Shown here: positions 8,719 through 17,015 of the stretch, piece by piece | How positions within the stretch are numbered: position 1 is the first letter of the stretch | Layout: every line of letters starts with the position of its first letter | Origin: SPGG2 sp964194625 | GTDB taxonomy: Bacteria; Pseudomonadota; Gammaproteobacteria; Acidiferrobacterales; SPGG2 | Assembly: GCA_964194625.1 (NCBI GenBank) | Contig: CAXMNC010000054.1 | Coordinates: 1-29,028 of the forward strand | DNA length: 29,028 nt | Reading direction: 5' to 3' | The notes under the pieces: model-generated | What the model was told of the DNA's origin: nothing | The model's database searches: none | Seen by the model: only the letters and a program-made list of their open reading frames with translations | Translations under genes and position numbers: made by a program

Positions 8719-9180
8719 CTAAAAAGGAATATCGTCATCAAAATCATCGGTTGCCGCGGCTGTTTTCGCCCCGCCCGGTGACGAGCTTGCAGGTGCCGCC
8801 TGAGCTTCATTGTCGAAGCTGTCATCGGGTACCCCAGCGCCTGCGCGTGAGCCCAGCATTTGCATATCACTGGCGACGATCTCGGTGGTGTACCGGTCCA
8901 TACCCTCCTTGTCCTGCCATTTTCGTGTCTGCAGGCGGCCTCCTACGTAGACCTGCATTCCCTTCTTTAAGTACTCGCCCGCAATTTCCGCAAGCCGTCC
9001 AAAAAAAACGATCCGGTGCCACTCCGTTCGTTCCTGCTTGTCGCCCGTATTCTTGTCCTTCCACGCCTCCGAGGTGGCAAGCGTGATGTTGGCAATTGCT
9101 TGACCGTTGGCGGAATAGCGTACCTCGGGATCCCTACCGAGATTCCCGATAAGAATGACTTTGTTGACGCCGCGTGCCAT
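8719..9180 (-). CDS. ssb: Single-stranded DNA-binding protein SSB
   Basis: The product has 153 residues with the OB-fold N-terminal domain (MARGVNKVILIGNLGRDPEVR, then TEWHRIVFFGRLAEIAGEYL and VGGRLQTRKWQDKEG) over residues 1 to about 110. A Gly/Ala/Ser-rich disordered linker leads to the conserved acidic tip DDDIPF, which in this family recruits repair and replication proteins. It coats single-stranded DNA as a tetramer in replication, recombination and repair. The ATG has GGGAGAG a few bases upstream (9187-9193 in + coordinates). It lies downstream of the YajR-like gene on the same strand; the 166-base gap leaves room for its own promoter. I found no CTGT-N8-ACAG LexA box upstream. It is shorter than the 178-residue E. 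coli protein because the linker is shorter. Confidence 0.97.
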   Translation of the reverse strand: MARGVNKVILIGNLGRDPEVRYSANGQAIANITLATSEAWKDKNTGDKQERTEWHRIVFFGRLAEIAGEYLKKGMQVYVGGRLQTRKWQDKEGMDRYTTEIVASDMQMLGSRAGAGVPDDSFDNEAQAAPASSSPGGAKTAAATDDFDDDIPF

Positions 9181-9222
9181 ATTTTACTCTCCCAATAGGT
9201 CATCCACAGACACCGACCTACA

Positions 9223-9261
9223 GGAGCCTCACCTGAAGGCTCCGTCGGGTCCGCGAGGACC
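9223..9261 (-). other. Tandem hairpins in the transporter-ssb gap
   Basis: Two short perfect stems lie side by side: GGAGCC/GGCTCC (9223-9228 with 9238-9243) and GGTCC/GGACC around a 4-base loop (9248-9261). They sit between the transporter stop and the ssb start. Neither has a T-tract on the - strand, so they are not a standard intrinsic terminator. They may be an mRNA-stabilising or processing structure in the ssb leader. The remainder of the gap 9181-9346 shows nothing further that I recognise. Confidence 0.35.
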
Positions 9262-9346
9262 TATGTTAGCCAGCCTGCTGCCGCGGCACAATCCAGACGC
9301 GAATGCCTGCCAATTTCAGCAGGTTAGCCGATGTCGCGGCCTTCCC

Positions 9347-10741
9347 TTAGGACCCGTCGACCGGCACGGATAAAGAAGTGATTTGGTCCAGGGCTGCCTC
9401 GTCTAGAGTGCGCCCGTCGACCTTAAGATAGGCTACCCCCTCTTCTGCAATCACAACCGCTTCGGTCACACCGGCGACCCTGCTTAGTCGTTGTGCCAAT
9501 ATCCTGGCCTCGTGGGGCTGGCGGCGACCGACGTTTATCAGCCGTGTCGTGACATATTGAGGCTTGGGCATCGTTAATGCAATCGCGAACCAGAGCAGCA
9601 ACAAGGCCGCACAAAATTCGAATACGGCCGACATGCCGTAGCGTCCGTGCAACCATCCTGCGGCGGCTCCGCCGACAAAGGCTCCAAGAAACTCAAACGT
9701 GCTATAAACCCCGATTGCCGTACCCCTGAGGTTCCCCGGGGCGGTCTTTGATATCAAAGAAGGCAGCGCAGCCTCCAGAAAATTGAACGCTACAAAAAAC
9801 AGAAATAATCCTGCGGCAATTTGCAGAAATGACTGGTGCCCTTGAAGTAGTACACTCTCGGACACGACCAGTATCAACACGGCGCCAGCGAAAAATTGAT
9901 GCATCCATCGCTTTCTCTCACCCAGGGTAATCGCAGGGAACACGACTACCACCGACAAGAGCATAACCGGCAAATATACGCGCCAGTGCTGATTGGACGG
10001 CAGCCCGGCATTATCGACCAATGCGATCGGCACAACCACGAAGAGCGCGGTCAATACACAATGAAGAATAAAGATGCCGACATCAAGGCGGATCAGTCGA
10101 CTGTCCATGAGCACGTCAATGAACTGGGTCGGGGCCGCCTGAGCGTCGACATGCCGCGTACTGTGCACGGGTGTGGGGACCCACACATACAATACGCCGA
10201 TACCGATCAAAGCCAGTACTGCTGTCAGCCAGAAAATACCAGGGACCCCTATGACGTCATTCAGCACCGGGCCGAGGAGCAACGATGCAATGAACGCAGC
10301 ACCGATCGTAATCCCAATCAGCATCATGGCCTTGGTGCGTTGCTCGTCACGTGTGAGGTCAGCGGCCATTGCCATGACGGCAGCTGCTATGGCACCCGCT
10401 CCCTGTAAGCTGCGTCCTGCAATTACGCCGGCGATCGTGTCTGCCAACGCTGCGAGCACGCTGCCCGCGCAGAAGATGAGCAAACCTGCGGCGATCACAG
10501 GTTTTCGCCCCAGCCGATCCGAGAGCATGCCCAGAGGAATCTGGAAAATAGCCTGCGTAAGACCATAGGCGCCAAGCGCCAGACCGATCAAAAAAGGTGT
10601 CTGGCCCTTGAGCACGCCGGCGTACAGCACGAAAACCGGCAATATCAGAAACAGGCCCAGCATGCGCAGAGCATAGATTCCCGCCAGGCCGCCAATGGCC
10701 CGTCTTTCCAGGGAGCTCAGGGACTCAGTTCTGACACGCAC
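9347..10741 (-). CDS. yajR: MFS transporter, YajR-like, with C-terminal cytoplasmic ferredoxin-like domain
   Basis: The product has 464 residues with about 12 hydrophobic helices. The MFS motif A is GMLSDRLGRKPV after helix 2, and the start region (SSLERRAIGGLAGIYALRMLG) resembles E. coli YajR. After the last helix, residues about 395-464 form a soluble domain predicted as alternating beta/alpha/beta (EARILAQRLSRVAGVTEAVV, then EEGVAYLKVDG), which fits the YAM domain of YajR. It is likely an inner-membrane proton-coupled drug or metabolite efflux carrier; the substrate is unknown. The start is a GTG without a clear Shine-Dalgarno site, so the exact start is uncertain. The same order, uvrA then MFS then ssb, is found in Pseudomonas. 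It is divergent from uvrA across 121 bases. Confidence 0.88.
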   Translation of the reverse strand: MRVRTESLSSLERRAIGGLAGIYALRMLGLFLILPVFVLYAGVLKGQTPFLIGLALGAYGLTQAIFQIPLGMLSDRLGRKPVIAAGLLIFCAGSVLAALADTIAGVIAGRSLQGAGAIAAAVMAMAADLTRDEQRTKAMMLIGITIGAAFIASLLLGPVLNDVIGVPGIFWLTAVLALIGIGVLYVWVPTPVHSTRHVDAQAAPTQFIDVLMDSRLIRLDVGIFILHCVLTALFVVVPIALVDNAGLPSNQHWRVYLPVMLLSVVVVFPAITLGERKRWMHQFFAGAVLILVVSESVLLQGHQSFLQIAAGLFLFFVAFNFLEAALPSLISKTAPGNLRGTAIGVYSTFEFLGAFVGGAAAGWLHGRYGMSAVFEFCAALLLLWFAIALTMPKPQYVTTRLINVGRRQPHEARILAQRLSRVAGVTEAVVIAEEGVAYLKVDGRTLDEAALDQITSLSVPVDGS

Positions 10742-10803
10742 TCTGTAAAACGAGGTATGCTAATGTATTTATTCGTGCCCACTGTCGGCATCGGGCATTA
10801 TCT

Positions 10804-10833
10804 TTGCCTGCGGGATCAAAGGCATCGTATAGT
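10804..10833 (+). promoter_or_regulatory. Candidate sigma-70 promoter of uvrA
   Basis: TTGCCT (10804-10809) and TATAGT (10828-10833) are separated by 18 bases and lie 30 bases before the uvrA ATG. AGGA at 10853-10856 is the ribosome-binding site, 6 bases from the start. I see no LexA operator in this 121-base divergent gap. Confidence 0.4.
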
Positions 10834-10862
10834 ATCAGGTTCACCAATTATCAGGAACAAGC

Positions 10863-13721
10863 ATGGACTTTATCCGCATCCGCGGTGCGCGTACGCACAA
10901 CTTGCAAAACATTGACGTGGATCTGCCGCGCGGTCAGCTCATCGTCATCACTGGTTTGTCGGGCTCAGGAAAATCTTCCCTTGCCTTCGATACGCTCTAT
11001 GCCGAGGGCCAGCGACGCTATGTGGAATCGTTGTCTGCCTATGCCAGACAGTTCCTTTCTTTGATGGAAAAACCGGATGTGGATTCGATCGACGGCCTGT
11101 CACCGGCGATCTCTGTTGAGCAGAAGTCCACCTCGCACAACCCGCGCTCGACGGTAGGGACAGTCACCGAAATTTACGACTACCTGCGCCTTCTGTACGC
11201 GCGTGTTGGAGAGCCACGGTGCCCAGAGCACAGGCAGACGCTGGAGGCCCAGGCAGTGAGCCAAATGGTCGATCAGGTGATGGCCTTGCCAGAAGGGACG
11301 CGTATCATGTTGCTCGCACCATTGGTCGCGGGCCGCAAGGGCGAGCACGAGCATATCCTGGAAGGCCTGCGAACCCAGGGCTATATCCGCGCTCGCATCG
11401 ACGGCATCGTTACGAACCTGGATGAAGCGCCGAAGCTCAAAAGATACCACAAGCACACAATCGAAGTTGTGGTAGATCGCGTCGTCGTGCGCCCGGGCCA
11501 GGAGCAAAGGCTAGCCGAGTCCTTCGAGACGGCGCTGAGCCTGACCGCTGGGCTGGTACGTGTGGTGACCGCTCCCGAGGATAGCCAAACGAGTGAGGAA
11601 CGAGTCTTTTCAGCGCGCCATGCCTGCCCCCATTGCGGCTACAGCCTGCCGGAGCTCGAACCACGTTTGTTTTCTTTCAACAACCCGGCCGGCGCCTGTC
11701 CGGGGTGCGACGGACTGGGCATCAAGGAGTTCTTCGACCCCGAGCGCGTGATCAGGGAGCCGGAGTTGAGTCTTCCAAGTGGAGCTATACGCGGATGGGA
11801 TCGGCGCAATGCCTTCTACTTTCAGCTACTGGAATCGTTGGCAAGGCATTTCAAATTTGACCTTGACAAACCGTTCAAGACGCTTCCAAGACACGTTCGT
11901 GACGTCATCCTTTATGGCAGCGGCGACGAAGTGATCACCTTTACGCACGTCGGCGATCGCGAATTGACGTATCGCCGCAAGCATCCTTTTGAAGGGGTGA
12001 TCCCCAACATGCAAAGGCGCTACCAGGAGACCGAGTCATTGGCTGTGCGCGAAGAGCTGGCAAAATACATGAGCCACAAACCCTGCTCCGAATGTGGCGG
12101 GAGTCGCCTGCGCACAGAGGCCCGAAATGTATTCATCGCCGATAGGCCGCTCCATCACGTCACACAGATGCCCATCAACGTGGCGCTGGAGTTTTTTTCT
12201 CGTCTTAAGCTCAAGGGCAAGCGCGCCGAGATTGCCGACAAAATTATCAAGGATGTGAGCAATCGGCTCGGCTTTCTAGTCAGCGTCGGCCTCGATTATA
12301 TCGATCTGGCTCGATCTGCCGAGACCCTTTCAGGTGGCGAGGCACAGCGCATCCGGCTCGCCTCGCAAATCGGAGCGGGCCTCGTAGGGGTGTTGTACGT
12401 CTTGGATGAACCCTCTGTCGGATTACATCAACGCGATAATGCCCGCTTGCTCAACACCCTGCGCCATCTACGCGACCTGGGTAACACGGTCATCGTGATA
12501 GAACACGACGCGGAGGCGATCCGATCAGCCGATTTTGTATTGGATATGGGCCCGGGCGCGGGTATCCACGGCGGGCGGGTAATTGCCCACGGGACTCCCG
12601 AGGATATCATCAGAAACCCCCAATCCATCACCGGCCAATACCTGGGCGGTCAAAAGGAAATTGAGATCCCGCTTGCTCGCACGCCCACTGATCCTGAGCG
12701 ACAGCTAATCATACGCCGAGCGCGGGGCCATAACCTCAAGCACATTGATGTGGTCATTCCGCTGGGGGTCTTTACGTGCATTACCGGCGTTTCTGGTTCC
12801 GGGAAATCGACATTGATCAATGACACGCTCTACGCCGCTGCCGCGAAATATCTTTACGGCAGTAACATGGAACCTATGCCCTGCCAGGGCATTGACGGCC
12901 TGGACCAATTCGACAAGGTGGTAGATATCGATCAGAGCCCCATCGGGCGCACCCCGCGTTCAAACCCGGCCACCTATACCGGCCTTTTTACGCCCATTCG
13001 CGAACTCTTTGCGGCGACGCCGGAGGCGCGGGCGCGCGGCTACAATCCCGGGCGCTTTTCCTTCAACGTGCGCGGCGGCCGCTGCCAGGCCTGTCATGGC
13101 GATGGCTTGATAAAGGTGGAGATGCACTTCCTCCCTGATATTTACGTCCCTTGCGACAGGTGTAAGGGTAAACGTTACAACCGGGAGACGCTCGAGATTC
13201 GCTATAAAGGCAAAAGCATTCATGAGGTGCTGAGTATGACGGTCGAGGATGCAGCGGTATTTTTCGACGCCGTGCCTGCGATCAAACGCAAGCTCGATAC
13301 GCTTACAGACGTCGGTCTTTCCTATATCACGCTTGGGCAAAGTGCTACTACACTGTCTGGGGGCGAGGCACAGCGTACCAAGCTTTCGCGCGAGCTTTCG
13401 AAACGAGACACCGGCCGCACCTTGTATATTCTTGATGAGCCGACAACCGGTCTGCATTTTGAAGATGTCAAACGGCTGCTACAAGTACTCCATCGTCTAC
13501 GTGATCACGGCAACACGATTATCGTAATCGAGCACAACATGGAAGTCATCAAGACGGCCGATTGGATCATCGACCTGGGCCCAGAAGGTGGTGATGGCGG
13601 TGGAACGGTAGTTGCCGCTGGTACACCAGAAACTGTTGCGGGAATTCTCGCCTCTTATACGGGCCAGTTCCTGAGACCCATACTGGAACGCCGACCAAAA
13701 TTCAGGCTAGAAGCGGTGTAA
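10863..13721 (+). CDS. uvrA: Excinuclease ABC subunit A
   Basis: The product has 952 residues, close to the 940 of E. coli UvrA. It carries two ABC ATPase modules: Walker A GLSGSGKSSL (31-40) and GVSGSGKSTL (642-651), each with its later signature (LSGGEAQRIRLASQIG and LSGGEAQRTKLSREL) and Walker B (VLDEPSVGLHQRD and ILDEPTTGLHFED). Zinc-binding Cys pairs are at C255/C258 with CPGC downstream, and at C741 (CQACHGDG) with CDRCKG downstream. As a dimer with UvrB it scans DNA for bulky lesions and loads UvrB in nucleotide excision repair. All catalytic motifs are intact. It is monocistronic: the next gene is convergent. Confidence 0.99.
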   Translation: MDFIRIRGARTHNLQNIDVDLPRGQLIVITGLSGSGKSSLAFDTLYAEGQRRYVESLSAYARQFLSLMEKPDVDSIDGLSPAISVEQKSTSHNPRSTVGTVTEIYDYLRLLYARVGEPRCPEHRQTLEAQAVSQMVDQVMALPEGTRIMLLAPLVAGRKGEHEHILEGLRTQGYIRARIDGIVTNLDEAPKLKRYHKHTIEVVVDRVVVRPGQEQRLAESFETALSLTAGLVRVVTAPEDSQTSEERVFSARHACPHCGYSLPELEPRLFSFNNPAGACPGCDGLGIKEFFDPERVIREPELSLPSGAIRGWDRRNAFYFQLLESLARHFKFDLDKPFKTLPRHVRDVILYGSGDEVITFTHVGDRELTYRRKHPFEGVIPNMQRRYQETESLAVREELAKYMSHKPCSECGGSRLRTEARNVFIADRPLHHVTQMPINVALEFFSRLKLKGKRAEIADKIIKDVSNRLGFLVSVGLDYIDLARSAETLSGGEAQRIRLASQIGAGLVGVLYVLDEPSVGLHQRDNARLLNTLRHLRDLGNTVIVIEHDAEAIRSADFVLDMGPGAGIHGGRVIAHGTPEDIIRNPQSITGQYLGGQKEIEIPLARTPTDPERQLIIRRARGHNLKHIDVVIPLGVFTCITGVSGSGKSTLINDTLYAAAAKYLYGSNMEPMPCQGIDGLDQFDKVVDIDQSPIGRTPRSNPATYTGLFTPIRELFAATPEARARGYNPGRFSFNVRGGRCQACHGDGLIKVEMHFLPDIYVPCDRCKGKRYNRETLEIRYKGKSIHEVLSMTVEDAAVFFDAVPAIKRKLDTLTDVGLSYITLGQSATTLSGGEAQRTKLSRELSKRDTGRTLYILDEPTTGLHFEDVKRLLQVLHRLRDHGNTIIVIEHNMEVIKTADWIIDLGPEGGDGGGTVVAAGTPETVAGILASYTGQFLRPILERRPKFRLEAV

Positions 13722-13767
13722 TTTTCCAGCAGCTAATAGCGAGGAAAGGCAATTACGGCCCGAGAGT

Positions 13768-13782
13768 CGAGGGTCGCCCTCG
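13768..13782 (+). terminator. Hairpin at uvrA 3' end
   Basis: A perfect 6-bp stem CGAGGG/CCCTCG with a 3-base loop lies 46 bases after the uvrA stop, followed by CTCTTTG rather than a true T-run. It sits between two convergent genes and may end transcription on either strand, probably with modest efficiency. Confidence 0.4.
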
Positions 13783-13796
13783 CTCTTTGAAACTCG

Positions 13797-14552
13797 CTAC
13801 AGTTTCAACACGTCCGTGTTTTCGTTGTTTACGATCCTGATCCGGATGCCTAGCCGCAGTCCAAGTTCTTTATCCGCACGCCCCTGATTGACAGCAATCT
13901 CCACGAGCCCGTTGGCATTTTCGTACCAAAAGACTTGATGCCGCGCTACCTTGGCGAACACTTGTGCGTACGAAACATGATGAATACCCACCTTGATTGT
14001 GGCGCCCTTGGTCAAGCTGGATGCACGCATACCCGTAATGGCGTTTCCATAGTGGTCGATATACAACACCCTGGCCAGATCGTCCGGCCAATGCGTGCCT
14101 GGCAGTTGCGCCAGCTCTGTGGGTGCACAGTCCGGCATCTCGCCACGTCCTAGCATCGCGGCGACCGGAGCAAACAGATCCCGCCCATGAAAGCTCGACG
14201 AGACCCGCGCCGGTCGCCATTCAATCACGTAAGATCGACACGACCCTGAGCGGCGTGCAACGATGTGAAACAAGCCGTTGTCCGGGCCCACATACCAGCG
14301 GCCATCGGCGTCCACCATCAGTGGCCGGCGGTCCGTCCCCACCCCGGGGTCCACGACACACACAAAAACCGTCCGTGGTGGAAAATCCGCCGCATAGGCA
14401 GGTAACAAATAGGCTGCCGCCTGGATATCAAAACTCGGAACGCCATGAAACAGGTCAATGACTGGCTCGCCCGCCGCCTCCCGCGCCAATACCCCATGTA
14501 GCTGGCCGACGTAGGGATCCTGCAGACCGAAATCGGTAAAAAGGACAATCAT
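13797..14552 (-). CDS. SAM hydroxide adenosyltransferase family protein (DUF62)
   Basis: The product has 251 residues. The family motifs are present: TDFG (6-9), VVDPGVG (66-72), GPDNG (89-93) and FHGRDLFAP (121-129). This is the PF01887 family, whose studied members hydrolyse S-adenosylmethionine to adenosine and L-methionine; related fluorinases and chlorinases use halide instead. I assign hydroxide adenosyltransferase by default, since nothing nearby suggests halogenation. The ATG at 14552 is the earliest possible start, because a stop codon lies two codons upstream. No Shine-Dalgarno sequence lies close to it. The gene is downstream of the ribosomal operon terminator and convergent with uvrA, so it is probably transcribed on its own. 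Confidence 0.92.
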   Translation of the reverse strand: MIVLFTDFGLQDPYVGQLHGVLAREAAGEPVIDLFHGVPSFDIQAAAYLLPAYAADFPPRTVFVCVVDPGVGTDRRPLMVDADGRWYVGPDNGLFHIVARRSGSCRSYVIEWRPARVSSSFHGRDLFAPVAAMLGRGEMPDCAPTELAQLPGTHWPDDLARVLYIDHYGNAITGMRASSLTKGATIKVGIHHVSYAQVFAKVARHQVFWYENANGLVEIAVNQGRADKELGLRLGIRIRIVNNENTDVLKL

Positions 14553-14559
14553 GAGTTAA

Positions 14560-14588
14560 ATAGTAGCCCCATACCTCCAATAACTAAA
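14560..14588 (-). promoter_or_regulatory. Candidate promoter giving a leaderless mRNA for the DUF62 gene
   Basis: Read on the - strand, TTTAGT (14588-14583) and TACTAT (14565-14560) are 17 bases apart, and the second box ends 7 bases before the ATG. A transcript from here would start at or next to the start codon. The only GGAGG-like site (14574-14578) is 21 bases away and inside the promoter spacer. The rest of the 173-base gap 14553-14725 holds the terminator below and an inverted pair CCCCAT/ATGGGG around this promoter. Confidence 0.35.
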
Positions 14589-14675
14589 CATGGGGATGCT
14601 AGGCGAACGGAATGCCCGGGCGAGATGTGAGGCGTAAGGAGTGAGACGAACATCCCTAGAAAGCAAAAACAAAAA

Positions 14676-14697
14676 AGCCGGGGCGATCCGGCTTTTT
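14676..14697 (-). terminator. Intrinsic terminator of the ribosomal operon
   Basis: On the - strand a perfect 6-bp stem AGCCGG/CCGGCT with a 6-base loop is followed by a run of T, and it is preceded by a run of A (14671-14676 read as T on the other side). It lies about 30 bases downstream of the rplQ stop. The flanking A and T tracts would let it work on both strands. Confidence 0.9.
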
Positions 14698-14725
14698 CCG
14701 TCTTACGATAGACACTATCTGTCTT

Positions 14726-15313
14726 TCAGGCCTTCTTTTTCGTGGTCTTCTTGCTTGTTTTTTTGCTGGTCGATTTGCCCGCCTTCATTTTTTTCGTTGC
14801 TCCGGCGGCTACTTTCTTGGCCTTTGCCTTTTTCAGCTTCGCGGTTTTCTTTTCTGCTGCTTTTTCCTTGGTCGTCTGCTCTTTTTTCTTGGCCTTGGCC
14901 TTCGCCGTACCGACCGCGCCCTCGTCCTTTTTTGGCGGCTCTGTGCCGGCTACCGGTGCCCGCTCAACCAGCTGCACCACAGCCATCGGGGCATTGTCTC
15001 CGTTACGGAAACCGCACTTCAGAATACGTAAGTACCCTCCCGGACGTTCTTTGAAACGCAGCCCCAGGTCCGCGAACAACTTAGTCACGATCTCCCGGTC
15101 CCGCAATCGCGCGAAAGCCAGCCGCCGATTCGCAACACTAGCGTTCTTGCCCAGCGTAATCAGAGGTTCGGCAACGCGCCGCAACTCCTTGGCCTTTGGT
15201 AATGTCGTCTTGATTTGCTCGTGCCGAAGCAGCGACACCGCCATATTTCGTAACATGGCTTCCCGGTGACTGCTCGTTCGATGCAGTTTTCGACCACTTT
15301 TTTGGTGCCGCAT
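14726..15313 (-). CDS. rplQ: Ribosomal protein bL17 with long lysine-rich C-terminal tail
   Basis: Residues 1 to about 120 align closely with E. coli L17 (MRHQKSGRKLHRTSSHREAM, PKAKELRRVAEPLITL, GGYLRILKCGFRNGDNAPMA). The family is usually near 127 residues, but this frame continues to 195. The last 60 residues contain 26 lysines, with Ala, Thr and Ser making up much of the rest, and resemble histone-H1-like or AlgP-like tails. L17 binds the large subunit near the exit tunnel. The tail is probably disordered and may bind rRNA or DNA; that is inference. It is the last gene of the alpha operon, 29 bases after rpoA, and is followed by the intrinsic terminator. Confidence 0.97.
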   Translation of the reverse strand: MRHQKSGRKLHRTSSHREAMLRNMAVSLLRHEQIKTTLPKAKELRRVAEPLITLGKNASVANRRLAFARLRDREIVTKLFADLGLRFKERPGGYLRILKCGFRNGDNAPMAVVQLVERAPVAGTEPPKKDEGAVGTAKAKAKKKEQTTKEKAAEKKTAKLKKAKAKKVAAGATKKMKAGKSTSKKTSKKTTKKKA

Positions 15314-15342
15314 GGCTCAGTTCTTTCGGTGTTGTCCGCGGT

Positions 15343-16344
15343 TCAGATGAGCTCTTGCTCGGCGATTTTTTCCTGAAGCGACGGCGGCGGCCAGCTCTCA
15401 AGCTTCATCCCGAGAGAAAGACCATGCTGCGCCAGAACATCCTTGATCTCAGTCAGGGATTTCTTACCCAAGTTAGGCGTCTTCAACAGCTCGAACTCGG
15501 TTCGTTGTATCAGGTCGCCGATATAAAAAATATTCTCGGCCTTCAGGCAATTCGCCGAACGTACCGTCAGCTCTAGATCGTCGACAGGACGAAGGAGCAA
15601 TGGATCCATTTCCGGTTCTTTCTTTTGTTGCTCTTCGGCCGCAGGACGTTCGAGGTCCACGAAAATCGAAATTTGCTCCTGCAGGATGTTCGCGGCCCTG
15701 CGCACAGCCTCCTCCGGGTCGATAGAACCATTGGTCTCTATGTCGAGGATGAGCTTATCCAGGTCAGTGCGTTGCTCAACTCGAGCATTGTCTACCGTGT
15801 AGGATACGCGACGAACCGGACTGTAGGATGCATCCAGCTGCATCATACCGATAGACCGATTCTCGTCTGTCGGGCGTGCCGATACCGGCTCATAGCCGCG
15901 ACCACGGGTTACCTTAAGCTCCAACTGCAATGAGCCTGCCTTGGTAAGCGTGGCGACATGATGACTGGGATCGACAACCTCCACGTCGTGGTCCAGAGTA
16001 ATATCACCCGCGGTAACGATGCCGGGTCCCTTCTTACTCAAGGTAAGTGTGGCCTCATCGCGTCCATGCATACGCAATGCCAGCGCCTTGAGGTTCAGAA
16101 GTATCTCAATCACATCTTCCTGCACGCCCTCGAGCGTGGAATACTCGTGCAGAACACCTTCGATCTTGACTTCCGTGATCGCAGAACCCGGCATCGATGA
16201 CAACAGGATCCGGCGGAGGGCATTGCCCAACGTGTGTCCAAACCCTCGCTCCAGTGGTTCCAGCGTGATCTTTGCGTGCATCGGGCCCACTGCTTGCATG
16301 TCCACAAGACGGGGCTTGAGAAACTCGGTTGCAGAACTCTGCAT
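15343..16344 (-). CDS. rpoA: RNA polymerase alpha subunit
   Basis: The product has 333 residues, near the 329 of E. coli. The N-terminal dimerisation and assembly domain (to about 235) has LEPLERGFGHTLGNALRRILLSS (split by position about 28-50) and the VKIEGVLHEYSTLEGVQEDV segment. An acidic, Glu/Gln-rich linker follows, then the C-terminal domain (about 250-325: DLELTVRSANCLKAENI, LLKTPNLGKKSLTEIK), which contacts UP elements and activators. It is placed between rpsD (28 bases upstream) and rplQ, the standard alpha-operon position, so core polymerase supply is coupled to ribosomal protein synthesis. Confidence 0.99.
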   Translation of the reverse strand: MQSSATEFLKPRLVDMQAVGPMHAKITLEPLERGFGHTLGNALRRILLSSMPGSAITEVKIEGVLHEYSTLEGVQEDVIEILLNLKALALRMHGRDEATLTLSKKGPGIVTAGDITLDHDVEVVDPSHHVATLTKAGSLQLELKVTRGRGYEPVSARPTDENRSIGMMQLDASYSPVRRVSYTVDNARVEQRTDLDKLILDIETNGSIDPEEAVRRAANILQEQISIFVDLERPAAEEQQKKEPEMDPLLLRPVDDLELTVRSANCLKAENIFYIGDLIQRTEFELLKTPNLGKKSLTEIKDVLAQHGLSLGMKLESWPPPSLQEKIAEQELI

Positions 16345-16372
16345 AAATCGTCCCTCGATTGGTACTAATCAA

Positions 16373-16999
16373 TTACTTGGAATAAAGCGCTACGACCAGA
16401 CTTTCATTAATTTCTGATGGCAGCTCAGCCCGGTCCGGTGGTGCTTTGAATACACCTACCAACGCCTTTACATCCACTTCGAGCCACTCCGGAAAACCGC
16501 GTTGCTCGGTTGCCTCCAGCGCGGCCTTGATCCGCAACTGGCTCTTGGCTTTCGGTGCGATCGCGATGACGTCGCTCGGCTTGACCTGCAAGGACGGTAT
16601 AGTCACGCGCTTGTTGTTCACCAGCACTGCGTTGTGCCTGACCAACTGGCGCGCCTCGTCCCGCGACACACTGAATCCCATGCGATAAACAACATTTTCA
16701 AGTCGAGACTCGAGAAGCTTCAACAGATTGTCGCCAGTCGAGCCTCGGCGGCGGTCGGCCTCAACATAATAATTGGCAAACTGGCGCTCCAAGACACCAT
16801 AAATACGGCGTAGCTTCTGCTTCTCGCGCAACTGCCTGCCGTAGTCCGAGATCCTGGTTCTACGCCGTGCATGCTGACCCGGTGGGTAAGCGCGCTTCTC
16901 GAACGGACATTTGTCCGTGAAGCATTTCTCCCCTTTCAGAAACAGCTTGCCGCCTTCGCGCCTGCACAAACGACATTTCGCATCAGTATAACGCGCCAT
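16373..16999 (-). CDS. rpsD: Ribosomal protein uS4, zinc-motif form
   Basis: I start at the ATG at 16999 (208 residues; E. coli has 206); the open frame runs further upstream into rpsK, but homology begins at MARYTDAKCRLC. S4 nucleates 30S assembly on the 16S 5' domain and in E. coli represses the alpha operon. The body has SDYGRQLREKQKLRRIYGVL and the S4 RNA-binding domain (LDNVVYRMGF-like LENVVYRMGFSVSRDEARQ, then VLVNNKRVTIPSLQVKPSD). Unlike E. coli S4 it retains Cys at 9, 12, 26 and 31, a zinc-binding (C+) N-terminus. It follows rpsK by 16 bases. Confidence 0.98.
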   Translation of the reverse strand: MARYTDAKCRLCRREGGKLFLKGEKCFTDKCPFEKRAYPPGQHARRRTRISDYGRQLREKQKLRRIYGVLERQFANYYVEADRRRGSTGDNLLKLLESRLENVVYRMGFSVSRDEARQLVRHNAVLVNNKRVTIPSLQVKPSDVIAIAPKAKSQLRIKAALEATEQRGFPEWLEVDVKALVGVFKAPPDRAELPSEINESLVVALYSK

Positions 17000-17015
17000 T
17001 CGATTTCCCGTGTTC

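Noticed and set aside
9181..9346. LexA/SOS box upstream of ssb
   Set aside because: ACAG occurs twice in the same orientation near 9205-9223, but there is no paired CTGT at the required spacing.
10742..10862. LexA/SOS box upstream of uvrA
   Set aside because: I searched for CTGT-N8-ACAG in the divergent gap and found no match.
14671..14697. Terminator assigned to a + strand transcript
   Set aside because: The flanking A and T tracts permit it, but the nearest + strand gene (uvrA) ends about 950 bases away across a - strand gene, so the ribosomal operon is the natural owner.
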